The position numbers and the translations under genes are program-made. A stretch of 62,345 bases of DNA from JACRLW01 sp050181465 (lineage in GTDB: Bacteria > Planctomycetota > UBA1135 > UBA2386), in contig JBFXDD010000029.1 in NCBI GenBank assembly GCA_050181465.1, forward strand, positions 1-62,345, read 5' to 3'. Under the pieces are notes generated by a model, which did no database searches, was not told the DNA's origin, and was given only the letters and a program-made list of their open reading frames with translations. Positions 34,950-44,800 of the stretch are shown here, piece after piece. Positions within the stretch are counted from its first letter, which is position 1; the number at the start of each line of letters is the position of its first letter.

Positions 34950-35792
34950 ATGGCAACTCGCAAGAGCCCTGTCCAACGCGCGACATCGAACGACTCCGTG
35001 CGCTATCGCCCCCACCCGGGACTGCGGATGGAGGACCGTGCGCGAGCGAAACTGCACGAGACCACGGGGAAGAGCTTCGAGCAGTGGGTGCGGTTGGCGA
35101 CGAAGTCCGGGATCACGGAACTCTCCGCATTGCGCGGCTGGCTGATCGCCGAGCACGACGTCGGCTCGCGCAATTCGTGGTGGATCGCAGAAGCCACCTT
35201 GCAGGGCGACGAGCCGAGCTACGACGAGCCTTCGGCGTTGGTCGATGCGCTGTACGCGGGGCCCCGCGCCGCGCTGCGTCCACTTCACGAGCGGCTGATC
35301 GACGAATTCCTTGCGCTCGGCCATGACGTGCTGGTCACCGCGTGCAAGACGATGGTTCCGGTGTATCGGAAGTTCGTCTTCGCAGAACTCCGTCCGGTGC
35401 GGCAACGCATCGAGATTCGTCTTGCGCAGGGCATGTCCGAACTCGGCGGGCGCCTGGTTCGCAAGACGAGGGCCGGTGGTGATCGGCTCGACTGCGCGCT
35501 GTCGATCGAACACGAGGACGAGATCGACGACGAGCTGCGCCGCTACTTCGCGAACGCGTACGAAGCTGGAGCTGAGAAGGTCACTCGAGAAGCCGCACTC
35601 GAAGCACCGCCGGACTTCCTCCGCCGACTCTCGAAGTCGAAGCCGGCCGCGGAGACGTGGGCGAAGTGCACGGCCGCTATGCAGCGCGCCATCGTCGAGT
35701 GGATCACGTCGGCGAAACTCGATGCGACACGGCAGAAGAGGACTGCGATCGCGCTCGAGAAGTTGACGGCAGGCGAACGGAAGATCTACTGA
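34950..35792 (+). CDS. DUF4287-DUF5655-YdeI three-domain protein
   Basis: Three small domains are fused. About residues 25-75 (DRARAKLHETTGKSFEQW, LRGWLIAEHDVG) match DUF4287. About 95-190 (YAGPRAALRPLHERLIDEFL, CKTMVPVYRKFVFAELRP) match DUF5655. The C-terminal ~65 residues (PPDFLRRLSKSKPAAETWAK, RAIVEWITSAKLDATRQKR) match the YdeI/OmpD-associated, 'bacteriocin-protection' domain. No signal peptide, so cytoplasmic. The biochemical role of these domains is poorly known, and DUF5655-type domains are thought to be nucleic-acid or transport-protein associated. The start at 34950 is preferred over 34920. It is divergent from the secreted protein gene, 116 bp apart. Confidence 0.78.
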   Translation: MATRKSPVQRATSNDSVRYRPHPGLRMEDRARAKLHETTGKSFEQWVRLATKSGITELSALRGWLIAEHDVGSRNSWWIAEATLQGDEPSYDEPSALVDALYAGPRAALRPLHERLIDEFLALGHDVLVTACKTMVPVYRKFVFAELRPVRQRIEIRLAQGMSELGGRLVRKTRAGGDRLDCALSIEHEDEIDDELRRYFANAYEAGAEKVTREAALEAPPDFLRRLSKSKPAAETWAKCTAAMQRAIVEWITSAKLDATRQKRTAIALEKLTAGERKIY

Positions 35793-35866
35793 GCGATCCG
35801 GTTCTGCTCGCTGCGAGCGTGCGCTTGGCGCGCCGATACGATGGGGAGACACACACGAGGACAAGA

Positions 35867-36472
35867 ATGGTTCGCAACCTGACCCGCGCCCTGCCTTCAC
35901 TCGTCGCCATTCTGGCTGCTTGCACCAATACGTCTTCACCGCATGCCGCGACGACAAGGAGCGACGTGGATCGAGTGCTCGACTTGCTGTACGGCGATCG
36001 CCGATCTGCTTCCCAGACCGCCACGGTGATGGAGCACTCTCCGTGGCGACTCGCCCAGGTCTTCACGGTCGTGAACTACACGTGGCCGCACACTCCCGGC
36101 GCGATCGTCGCACTCGACGGCGACGGCAGAGCTCTTCCCATCTCAGGGCTCACCGATGGGATGAACGACATGTCGGCCCCCGAGTCGTTCAATGCACTCG
36201 CCCGTGCGGAGCGGAATGCGATTTCGCCCGAAGCGATCGTCCTCTACCTCCGATTCGCGCTTCACTGCACGACCGGAGTTCCCCTCGACGGTTCGACGAC
36301 CCAGGTGGGTCTGCTCGAAGAGACTCTCGAAACGACGGCCACCGAAGCCCACCTGGTCGGCACGCTGCCGATACCCAAGGGAGCCGGAATCCCCGTCGAC
36401 GTGGAGCTTCGCCTCGCCGACGGCACTCTCGAGTTTCGGCAGCCGCGCGCGCTGGGACCGAAGCCGCGGTGA
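35867..36472 (+). CDS. Putative lipoprotein of unknown function
   Basis: The product begins MVRNLTRALPSLVAILAACT, a signal peptide with a lipobox-like AILAAC, so it is probably a lipoprotein. The ~180-residue mature part has no motif I recognise. It contains MEHSPWRLAQVFTVVNYTWP, TDGMNDMSAPESFNALAR and SPEAIVLYLRFALHC. It is followed within 21 bp by the sigma-fusion gene on the same strand, so the two may be one transcription unit. Longer in-frame upstream extension overlaps the preceding gene and is rejected. Confidence 0.65.
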   Translation: MVRNLTRALPSLVAILAACTNTSSPHAATTRSDVDRVLDLLYGDRRSASQTATVMEHSPWRLAQVFTVVNYTWPHTPGAIVALDGDGRALPISGLTDGMNDMSAPESFNALARAERNAISPEAIVLYLRFALHCTTGVPLDGSTTQVGLLEETLETTATEAHLVGTLPIPKGAGIPVDVELRLADGTLEFRQPRALGPKPR

Positions 36473-36493
36473 TGCAGACGATCGGCAAGAAGC

Positions 36494-39247
36494 GTGAACC
36501 GAATCGGGCCGGCTCGGGACTCTGGATCCTGGAGCCCACAAGAATTGAACGACTCCGACCTCCACGAACTGCTTGCCGAGACGCACTGGCTGCGTCGATT
36601 GGCACTCCGGCTCGCCGACCAGGCGACCGATGCCGACGACATCGTCCAGGACACTCTGGTCGAAGCGATCGACCGACCGCCGCAGTCCCGCCAGCGACTC
36701 CGAGAATGGCTGGCGACGGTGCTGCGGCATCGGGTCGCCCGAAACCACCGACAACGAAAGCGGCGGGTGGTCCGGGAGCAGAGAGTCGCATCGCCTGAGG
36801 TGACCGAGTCCACCGCCGATATCGTCGCGCGTCTCGAGTTGCAGAGGGAACTGACCAGAATCGTTCTGGAGCTCCCGGAGAACACGCGCAGTGTCCTCTT
36901 GCTTCGGTACTTCGAGGAACTGCCGCCTCGGCACATCGCAACACGACTTGCGATTCCTGTCGAGACGGTACGCACTCGACTCCGTCGCTCTCTCTCGCAG
37001 CTTCGCGATCGACTGGATTCTCGTTTCGGCGATCGGAACTCCTGGACGGCCGTGTTTCTCGTTCGATTCGGCGAAGTCCCAAAGGTCACTTCGACCCTTG
37101 GCTGGCTCGGCTCCCCGATCACTCAACAAGCTGGAGCCGTAGTCATGAATTCGAGCAGATATCTCCTCGCCACGATCGTCGCCGTACTCACTCTCGGGAT
37201 CGGCATCTTCTGGATCGCGCAGCGCAGCCGCGATGCCGACTTGCAGGAGCCGAGCCACAACCTTGCGGCGAGTCTCGATCCTCGAAGCGCGGGGGACAAC
37301 GCGCATGCCGACGCGGGAGACCCCAGCGAAGAGCTGGAGGCCGCCCGAACGGGACGCCGCGCCCTCGATCGAGAGTCAGATTCCAATGCTTCGACGGTCG
37401 ACGACGACCAGAAGGCCCACGCCGAGGCGGACGCCTCGAGTTCGCTCGTTCGCGGTCGGGTCGTCGATGTCGAAGGCAACCCGCTGCCAGGCATCGCAGT
37501 GCACTGGGCCGGTCCCAATGTCGTGCATTACAGCGACTCTCTCGAGACCTGGCTCGAGAGCGGTGGGCGCGAGTCCATACGCTGGACACCCGAGTTGCAG
37601 CGTCGTCTCGAACTGGAACCGGCGTACGCCGACAGCTTCTTCTTGGAACGCTCAGATCCGGAGGAGTGGCGAGCGATGCTTCTCGGCGGGACCAGCGAAG
37701 GGCGCGGCGCCATCTCCGGATCCGACGGCACCTTCGAATTCCCCCTCGGCACATCGGCACCTCGTCCCGGCCGGATCATGGTGGTGCAGAAGGGCATGCG
37801 CGCGATCGCAAGTGGCTTGGACGACCGTGGAGAGCTCGTCCTCGTTACGGTCCCGATCGTGTCTGTCGCGGGTCGTGTGACGGATGTCCAAGGCCGATCC
37901 TTCGCAGGATCTCGACTCACCTACCATTCGCACTTCGACCTGCGTGCGTTGCCCATTCGGATTCGGGAATCCGATCCTCCGGCCGCGATCACGACCGTCG
38001 CCTCGGATAACGGCAACTACATCCTGCGTGAGATCGGGGTCCTGCCGAGTGCGCGGATCGAGGTGACTCACAACTCGGCGATTTCGCAGTCCATCGCCAT
38101 TCCGTCGAGGTCCCAAGAGGCCTTCGGAATCACGCTCGAGGCTGTGGGCAAAGAACCTCGCTCGATCAGGATCCGCGGTTATGTGGTCGACAGCGGATCC
38201 CAGCGCGTTCCGAACGCCGACATGTTCTACGGCTCGATTCGGTCACGTTGCGATGAGAAGGGTGCGTTCGACTTGGAGGTGCCGCTCGGCGGAGAGCCAC
38301 GTTCACTGATCGCTGTCGCACGTGGCCACCGACCGGCGATCCTCGAAGCCTTCACAGCATCTCTCGACGCGGGCGAATCCGACGTGATCGAGCTAGAAGT
38401 CCGGCTGCCCGGAACCACCCAGACGATCGAAGGTCGGATCCTCGACTCACGCGGCTCGCCTTTGGCCGGGATCTCTCTCAACTTGTTCGATCCTACGCTC
38501 CCAGACACGAGCTTCTCGTCGCTCGAAATGCTGTCTGCAGGACGGCGGGAAGTGCGGAGTGGTCCCGACGGCGAGTTTCGAATCGAAGGCTTGGAGCCCC
38601 GCGCTTATCGGCTGCGCCTCTGGTCCGAAGAGCCGATGCTCGCGCACGTCACCGACCCCATCGCCGCCGGCGAGACCGGCGTCGATCTCGTCGTCCCCGA
38701 GCTGCCGCGACTCGCGCCGGCGGTCGGTCGAATCCTCGACCGAGAGGGACGCCCGGTCGAAGGCGCCAAAGTCGCCTTCGGATTCACCACGTTCCAGCCG
38801 CGGAACGGCTGGCAGGGACTTCACGGCCCCACCAGCACGACGGACTCGGATGGTCGGTTCACGCTCGATCTCCTTCCCCTTCGTCACGTGTTTCTCGAAG
38901 TGAAAGGCGACTCGATCCTGCCGATACGCGTCCCGATCGAGTCGCTGCAGGTCCCCGGACCGCTGGACGTCATGGTGGACCGCGCATGCGTCCTCTCGCT
39001 GCATGACGACTCCACCGCACCATGCCGACTACGTGTTACGGATGAAGCCGGAGCGACGCAGAAGTTCCGTGTCGGCCGCGACCTGGTCGAATGGCTCGAT
39101 CGCGACCGCGGAGCGACCTGGCCGCGACTATGGGTGGCCGCTTCCGCGCGTTCCATCGAGCTCACGCGCGGCGACCGCGTTCTTCGTCGGATCGCGATGA
39201 CACCGGATCCACTCCGATCCACCACGGTTGACGTATCCGCGCGCTGA
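36494..39247 (+). CDS. ECF sigma factor fused to a membrane span and extracytoplasmic carboxypeptidase-regulatory-like domains
   Basis: Residues 1-190 are a complete ECF sigma factor. Region 2 is LAETHWLRRLALRLADQATD with ADDIVQDTLVEAIDR. Region 4 is LPENTRSVLLLRYFEELPPR with HIATRLAIPVETVRTRLRR. A single hydrophobic segment (SSRYLLATIVAVLTLGIGIF, about 218-240) follows. An acidic linker and about 600 residues of carboxypeptidase-regulatory-like beta units come next (VRGRVVDVEGNPLPGIAVHW, VAGRVTDVQGRSFAGSRL, IEGRILDSRGSPLAGISLNL, AVGRILDREGRPVEGAKVAF). The predicted topology places the sigma domain inside and the repeats outside, so the protein would be a membrane-tethered regulator. The start is uncertain: GTG 36494, or TTG 36545 with GGAG at 36531-36534. 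Confidence 0.85.
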   Translation: MNRIGPARDSGSWSPQELNDSDLHELLAETHWLRRLALRLADQATDADDIVQDTLVEAIDRPPQSRQRLREWLATVLRHRVARNHRQRKRRVVREQRVASPEVTESTADIVARLELQRELTRIVLELPENTRSVLLLRYFEELPPRHIATRLAIPVETVRTRLRRSLSQLRDRLDSRFGDRNSWTAVFLVRFGEVPKVTSTLGWLGSPITQQAGAVVMNSSRYLLATIVAVLTLGIGIFWIAQRSRDADLQEPSHNLAASLDPRSAGDNAHADAGDPSEELEAARTGRRALDRESDSNASTVDDDQKAHAEADASSSLVRGRVVDVEGNPLPGIAVHWAGPNVVHYSDSLETWLESGGRESIRWTPELQRRLELEPAYADSFFLERSDPEEWRAMLLGGTSEGRGAISGSDGTFEFPLGTSAPRPGRIMVVQKGMRAIASGLDDRGELVLVTVPIVSVAGRVTDVQGRSFAGSRLTYHSHFDLRALPIRIRESDPPAAITTVASDNGNYILREIGVLPSARIEVTHNSAISQSIAIPSRSQEAFGITLEAVGKEPRSIRIRGYVVDSGSQRVPNADMFYGSIRSRCDEKGAFDLEVPLGGEPRSLIAVARGHRPAILEAFTASLDAGESDVIELEVRLPGTTQTIEGRILDSRGSPLAGISLNLFDPTLPDTSFSSLEMLSAGRREVRSGPDGEFRIEGLEPRAYRLRLWSEEPMLAHVTDPIAAGETGVDLVVPELPRLAPAVGRILDREGRPVEGAKVAFGFTTFQPRNGWQGLHGPTSTTDSDGRFTLDLLPLRHVFLEVKGDSILPIRVPIESLQVPGPLDVMVDRACVLSLHDDSTAPCRLRVTDEAGATQKFRVGRDLVEWLDRDRGATWPRLWVAASARSIELTRGDRVLRRIAMTPDPLRSTTVDVSAR

Positions 39248-39259
39248 GGCGCCCCTCAG
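39244..39259. terminator. Hairpin between convergent genes
   Basis: CTGAGG-CGCC-CCTCAG forms a perfect 6-bp stem overlapping the stop codon of the sigma-fusion gene and lying 10 bp from the stop of the convergent DUF3472 gene. It could act in both directions, although there is no T-run. Confidence 0.4.
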
Positions 39260-39269
39260 TGTCGGCGGA

Positions 39270-40541
39270 TCACTTGATTGCCTGCAGGATCGCCTGGAGT
39301 TCGTTCGCGGTCGGCGGCGTGCCGGTTCCCTGCGCACGCGAGACGGACTTTCGCGCGGTCGTCACGGCACCCGGTCGTCGATCGTCGGTGAAGCCGCCGT
39401 TGCGCAGATACCATCGATCCTCGATCACGCCGGCGCTGCGATCGAGACGTTCGTGCTCGCCGTGCTCGTCGTGGGTGAATCGCGCGCTCAGCAGGGGTTG
39501 CCAGGCACCTTCGATGCCGCGAACCCATGCATTACCGAATTCGCAGACGCGCTCGCAGTCGCCGTTCTCGCCGGCGAAGTTCTCGTTGAACGAATACAAA
39601 CCGCGCAGGAAACGCCCGTCCTTGGGCGCGCGAAAGCTCGCGATGAGACCCCACTCGCCACGCTCGACGAACCAGAACCAACCGGTGTAGATCGTCGCGT
39701 CGCCGTCAGGCCTCGCGTTGACGAGGAACCGGAAGCGATCACCGAGTGACCACGGATGCACCAAGTGACTATGACCGCCCGTGCCTTCGTTGCCGAAACC
39801 GCTCGCATATACGTCCTCGCCTTTGGCAAGAAGGCGGACACGGTCGGCGTCCGCCACGCGCGAACGATCCACGGCCTCGTCGCCGCTGTCCCAGACACTG
39901 AAGATCAATCGCCGCTCCGTCGGCGAGTTGACTTGCATCCCGAAGTAGCCTCGATGCCAGCCGGTCGCCATGTAGTAGGACCACAGCGGATCCGTGCGGG
40001 GCGTGAGCTCGATGTAGAACCAGGCCACCTGTTCACGCAGGTCTCGCGGCACCTCATAGCCGAGGTGAACCGAAGCCGCATTGCGTCGCTCCACCGCACC
40101 CGCGCGGACGCCTGGAACAGCCTCGCCGGAGAATGACAACTTCGCGAATGCAATCGTTCGGCTGCTCTCGGCCCGCAAGCTGATCCGGTGGTAACCGGGC
40201 TCACGGACCTCGAACCGCGCGAGCGTCGAGCGTGGACTGCTAGGGGTCAGCTCGAGGACGTGCGTCGCCCCCTCACCGGAAGGCTGGATGCCGAAGGTAA
40301 TCGCGGCCGTGGTCGACGACGCAACACTCACGCCGTCGAGGGCGATGTCGAATCCACCGACTCGACCGCAGTGCAGGTAGAACGCGAGTGCGCCGCCCCA
40401 GCCCTCGATCGAGCCGTCGGCCTTGCGTGACAACGCCGACGCGTCGGGAATCGCATAGCCGGTGAACGCCGGAACAGACCGTTCCTGCGCGGCGGCATGT
40501 GCGAGCAGGACGAGCGACAGCGAGACGAGTCGACACAGCAT
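39270..40541 (-). CDS. Secreted DUF5077-DUF3472 protein
   Basis: The start at 40541 gives a signal peptide (MLCRLVSLSLVLLAHAAAQ). An N-terminal ligand-binding-like region of DUF5077 type (about 25-145: AITFGIQPSGEGATHVLEL, ARFEVREPGYHRISLRAES) is followed by DUF3472. That domain is recognised from SVHLGYEVPRD, WFYIELTPRTDPLWSYYMAT, GWHRGYFGMQVNSPTERRLI, FGNEGTGGHSHLVHPW and GRFLRGLYSFNENF. Such proteins are common in planctomycetes and Bacteroidetes and are suspected to act on or bind polysaccharide; the activity is unknown. It is divergent from the SbcD-like gene, 70 bp away. An in-frame extension upstream to 40853 overlaps that gene and is rejected. Confidence 0.85.
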   Translation of the reverse strand: MLCRLVSLSLVLLAHAAAQERSVPAFTGYAIPDASALSRKADGSIEGWGGALAFYLHCGRVGGFDIALDGVSVASSTTAAITFGIQPSGEGATHVLELTPSSPRSTLARFEVREPGYHRISLRAESSRTIAFAKLSFSGEAVPGVRAGAVERRNAASVHLGYEVPRDLREQVAWFYIELTPRTDPLWSYYMATGWHRGYFGMQVNSPTERRLIFSVWDSGDEAVDRSRVADADRVRLLAKGEDVYASGFGNEGTGGHSHLVHPWSLGDRFRFLVNARPDGDATIYTGWFWFVERGEWGLIASFRAPKDGRFLRGLYSFNENFAGENGDCERVCEFGNAWVRGIEGAWQPLLSARFTHDEHGEHERLDRSAGVIEDRWYLRNGGFTDDRRPGAVTTARKSVSRAQGTGTPPTANELQAILQAIK

Positions 40542-40611
40542 CGCTCGGACGGTAACCGAGACAGACTGGCGAACCGAGTCGCAGCGGATAGTGTGCGGGA
40601 GCTCCTCGTCC

Positions 40612-41847
40612 ATGTCGTCTTCGTTCCGCTTCCTCCACGCCGCCGACCTGCACATCGACAGTCCGCTGCGGGATCTCGATGAACTCTCGACGACCCAAGC
40701 CGATCGGATCCGGCGGGCCACGCGGCGAGCCTTCGAGAACCTGGTGGATCTAGCGATCGCCGAGCGTGCGGCCTTCGTGGTCGTCGCGGGCGACATCTTC
40801 GACGGCGACTGGCGCGACTTCGGCTCCGGCCTCTTCCTGGCGAAGGAGCTCACTCGGCTGGGCGCAGCCGGTATCGAGGCTTATCTCCTGCGTGGGAATC
40901 ACGATGCCGCGAGCGTCATCACGAGGCGATTGCATTGGCCGACGAACGTCCACGAGTTCGATAGCGAAGCCCCGCAGGTCTTCGAGCACGTCCCGACCGG
41001 CACCCGACTCATCGGGCGCTCCTTCGCCAACGCCGCCGAGACACGCAACCTCGCGGCCTCCTACCCGCGCCGAACTCACGGCAGCTTCACGATCGGCGTC
41101 CTGCACACCGCCCTCAGCGGGCGACCCGGCCACGACACCTACGCGCCGTGCACGGTCGAGGATCTCCGCGGACTCGGCTACGACTACTGGGCTCTCGGCC
41201 ACGTCCACGCCTTCGAGATCGTGTCGGACTCACCGACGATCGTCTTTCCCGGCAATCTGCAAGGCCGCCACCATCGGGAATGCGGTGCGAAGGGCTGTGT
41301 TCTGGTCGAGGTCAGCGCGGGGACGGTCGTCGGAGTTCGGCACCACGCAGTCGACGTGGTTCGCTATGCCGACGAGGCGATCGACATATCGCGCGAACCT
41401 TCGCTGGATGCGGTTCGAGATCTGACGCGGGCGCACTTGCGTGACGTAGCGACGGCAGCCGACGGACGCTTGGTCGTGGCGCGCCTCCGATATTGCGGGG
41501 CGACTGCCCTCGACACCGACCTGCGATTCGAGGTCGATCGGCTGACAGCCCAGTGCGAAGCCGATGCCGCGGAGATCGGGGACATCTTGGTTCGCGACGT
41601 GCGCATCCAGACGCAGCCACCGCGAGAAGAGGCACCGTCCGACCTTCGTGAGCAATTGGGATTGGATGAACCGGAGATCCAACGGCGGGCATTGGAGCAC
41701 CCCGACGTCAAGAAACTGCTGATCGAGCTTGCCAAGGAAACCGGACAGGGGCCGGCGTCCATCGCCGAAGTCGAGCGGGAGCTCGTCGATGAAGCGCGCG
41801 GACTCCTGCTGCGGCGACTGCACGGCGAGGGAGGTGCATCCGAGTGA
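40612..41847 (+). CDS. SbcD/Mre11-like DNA exonuclease (YhaO type)
   Basis: This is a metallophosphoesterase-fold nuclease that works with an SMC-like ATPase on DNA ends. Metal-site motifs are HAADLHIDSP (about 8-17), VVAGDIFDGD (about 57-66), LRGNHD (about 95-100), GVLHTAL and ALGHVH (about 193-198). The C-terminal region (EIQRRALEHPDVKKLLIEL) is typical of the capping/partner-binding part of the YhaO subgroup. At 411 residues it is normal. The gene overlaps the ATPase gene by 4 bp (GTGA at 41844), so the pair makes a coupled nuclease complex. Confidence 0.9.
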   Translation: MSSSFRFLHAADLHIDSPLRDLDELSTTQADRIRRATRRAFENLVDLAIAERAAFVVVAGDIFDGDWRDFGSGLFLAKELTRLGAAGIEAYLLRGNHDAASVITRRLHWPTNVHEFDSEAPQVFEHVPTGTRLIGRSFANAAETRNLAASYPRRTHGSFTIGVLHTALSGRPGHDTYAPCTVEDLRGLGYDYWALGHVHAFEIVSDSPTIVFPGNLQGRHHRECGAKGCVLVEVSAGTVVGVRHHAVDVVRYADEAIDISREPSLDAVRDLTRAHLRDVATAADGRLVVARLRYCGATALDTDLRFEVDRLTAQCEADAAEIGDILVRDVRIQTQPPREEAPSDLREQLGLDEPEIQRRALEHPDVKKLLIELAKETGQGPASIAEVERELVDEARGLLLRRLHGEGGASE

Positions 41848-44800
41848 GAGTCGACCGGCTCGATCTTCGCTACCACAGCGCGCTCCGCGATCGCGTTCTC
41901 GACCTGCGAAGCGGACACCAGGGTCTGCATCTGATCTTCGGACCGAACGAAGCTGGCAAGTCGTCGATCCGACGAGCTCTCGCCGACGCACTTCTGGGCT
42001 TCGAACACAGCACCCGCGCCGCCTTCGCCGGCCAGCGCGAGTATTCGAAGCTTCGAGTGGGTGCGACACTGCGCCACAGCGACGGCCGTGTGGTCGAGTT
42101 CGTGCGCCGCAAGAACAACGAACTGTGGGATGGCCACGATCAGCGACTGATCGACCGCGACGCGCTCGCCGACTTCGTGATCGTCGCGAATCGCGCGCGT
42201 CATGAGGCGCTCTTCAGCCTCGACCACGCGAGACTCCGCGAGGGCGGCAACTCGCTCCTCGGCTCCGGTGAACTCACCAGTTCCGCAGTCGCAGCAGCCG
42301 GTCTCGGAATCGAGAGGATCGAGACCGAACTTGCCGCACTGGACAAGACGGCGCGCGATCTCTACCTGCCCCGCGGATCGAGGTCCGAGGTCCGCCGTCT
42401 CGATGCTGAGATCCAACTCGCGATGAAGCAGGTCGAGGAGCGGTGCCTCTCGGCCGAGCGCCGGGAGATGCTGATCCGCGAACTGGACGAGGCACACCGG
42501 AACGAAGCTCACGCAGCCGCCACGTGGTCGCAGCACAACGAAGCGACCTCTGAGATCGACCGTCTCTTGCGCTACCGCAAGATCTTGCAGCGCCGCAGCT
42601 TTCTGCTCGGTCGGATTCCCGCGGCCGTGACGCTCCCGCGCGACGCCGCGGCGGCAGCCGCTGCGTGGCGCGCGCTTGCGAGTGCGATCGACGAGCAGCA
42701 GGCCCAACTGAAAGCAGCGGAGCGGTCGCTCGCGGATCTCCGCACCCAGCTCGTCGGTCTAGTTGCGAACGACGGTGTGCGCAGGCACCGTGATGTGATC
42801 GCGAAGAGCCAGCGCCTCATCCCCGCTGTCGGCAGTCAGCTCACGATGGAGATCGAGAGCGACCGATCCAAGGCTGCGGCGTGTAATCGTCGGCTGATCG
42901 AGCTCGCCGCCGCCAACGACATCGCCGAGCCGTCGATCGACGAGTTCATCGCCGATGCGATTCGGCGCCGCGATGATCTGCTGCCGCAAGTCGTTGAAGC
43001 TCAGAAGCTCCTCGCCAGCCACCGCGAGAAGGCGGCGAATCTTCGAGACGTCGAGCGAGAGATACTCGTTCTTCAGGAGCAAGCCGCAGCGGACTTCTCC
43101 ATCGCGAGGTCTGCGTACTCGTACGCGGGCACCCTCGAGGACTGGCTCGCGATCGTGCTCCCGCGCCGGGAGACGATCGCGGAGTTCGAACGTCGAGCCA
43201 CCGCCGCCCAGACCGCCGTCGCTCGGACTCGCCACGAGCGCGAAACCAAGCGGGATGAACTGGAACGACGACGCCGGACGCTCGTCGAACGGGAGACGGC
43301 TCGCGCGCTGCCGACTGAGTCCGATCTCGACGAGGCTCGTGGTGTGCGCGACGCACTCGTCGAGAAGCTTCGAGGCGACGGAGTTCCAAGTGACTCTGTC
43401 TTGAGCCGACTTCTCGCGGCGATCCGTGAGGCTGACCGCATCGCCGACGTGATTCGAAACGAGGCAACAGAGGTGGCTCTGCGAGCCGCGGGGCGCGCGG
43501 AGGTGCGCGACGCGCAGCGAAACGTCGAAGAACTCGATGCGAGAGAGCTGCGCGAGCAGGCGAGTCTCGACAACCTTCGGAGGGAGCACCTCGCGCTGTG
43601 GAGAGAACTCGGGATGTCACCCCGCTGGCCACCGAGCGAGATGGTCACAGCACTCGAAGTTCGCGAACGGATCGCGGAAGCGCTCGAAGCCGCCGATGCT
43701 CACCGGCGCACGCTTCTGCGCGATCGGGAGCTCGTCGCAACGGCGATCGCCGCGGCGTCCCGCGTGCTCGGCGAAGCCCAGCCGCCGGAGCTCGAGCTCG
43801 AGAGCGCCGACCAGCTCCTCGGCACCCTGTCGACCAAAGTCGGGTCCGCGGCGCAACTGGCCGATCGCCTGCTCGCGATCCGGGAGGAGCGCGACAACGC
43901 GGAGCGGAGCGCAGATGCCTCCGAACAGACCGTTCGCAGGTTCCTGGACTCGGTGAAGGTCGCCGTCGAGGCCTGCGGCTCGGGCCGGGTTCCGGCGGAC
44001 CTCGCGGATGGAATCGTCTCGACGGAACGTCTCGCGAATGAGCTGCGCGCCGCAGACCACGTCGCGAGTCAGCGGGACGTCCTCGATTCGCAGATTCGTC
44101 GCGCAGAGACCGTCGTCGCGGAACACAGTGCGGCGCTGGAGACTTCGCGAACGAAGCGCTCGCAGGTTCTCCATCGACTGGGCATCGCTACCGAGCCCGA
44201 CCCTGAGAGTCTCGCGAACGATCTTGTCGAAGTGCTCTCCATCGATCAGTCGCTCAGCGATGACGACGAATCGATCGAGTCGTTGATGACGATCCAGGCG
44301 AAGTACGATCACGTCGATCTCGAGGTGGAGCGCGCTCGACTCGCCGAGGCCCGCGAGCGCGCGCGCGAGGATCACCGTCGAACCATCGAGCAGCGCGCCA
44401 CTTGCGAGCTGGTTCTTCGGCAGTTCGACGAGAGCCGACCGGCAATCGATGAACTGCAAGCCGTGTCGATTCTCCGTTCGCGGCGTGCGCGGGCTACCCG
44501 CAACTACCTTCGCCATCGGATCGCGCACGAGATGCTCGTGCAGGGACTGCGGAGTTTCCGAGAGCGACATGAGACACGAGTGCGCGCGCACGCCACAGCG
44601 ATCTTCTCCGACCTCACGTTGTCGCGTTACAACGAGCTTCCGGACTCGCCGGATGCGCTCAGTGAAGGCACCGCAGACCAGCTCTACCTCGCTCTGGTTC
44701 TCGGTTCGCTGCGGGAGCGCTTCGAAACTGAGGAGCCGCAACCGGTCGTGCTCGACGACGTGCTCGTGCACTTCGACGACGAACGATCCGAAGCGGCGCT

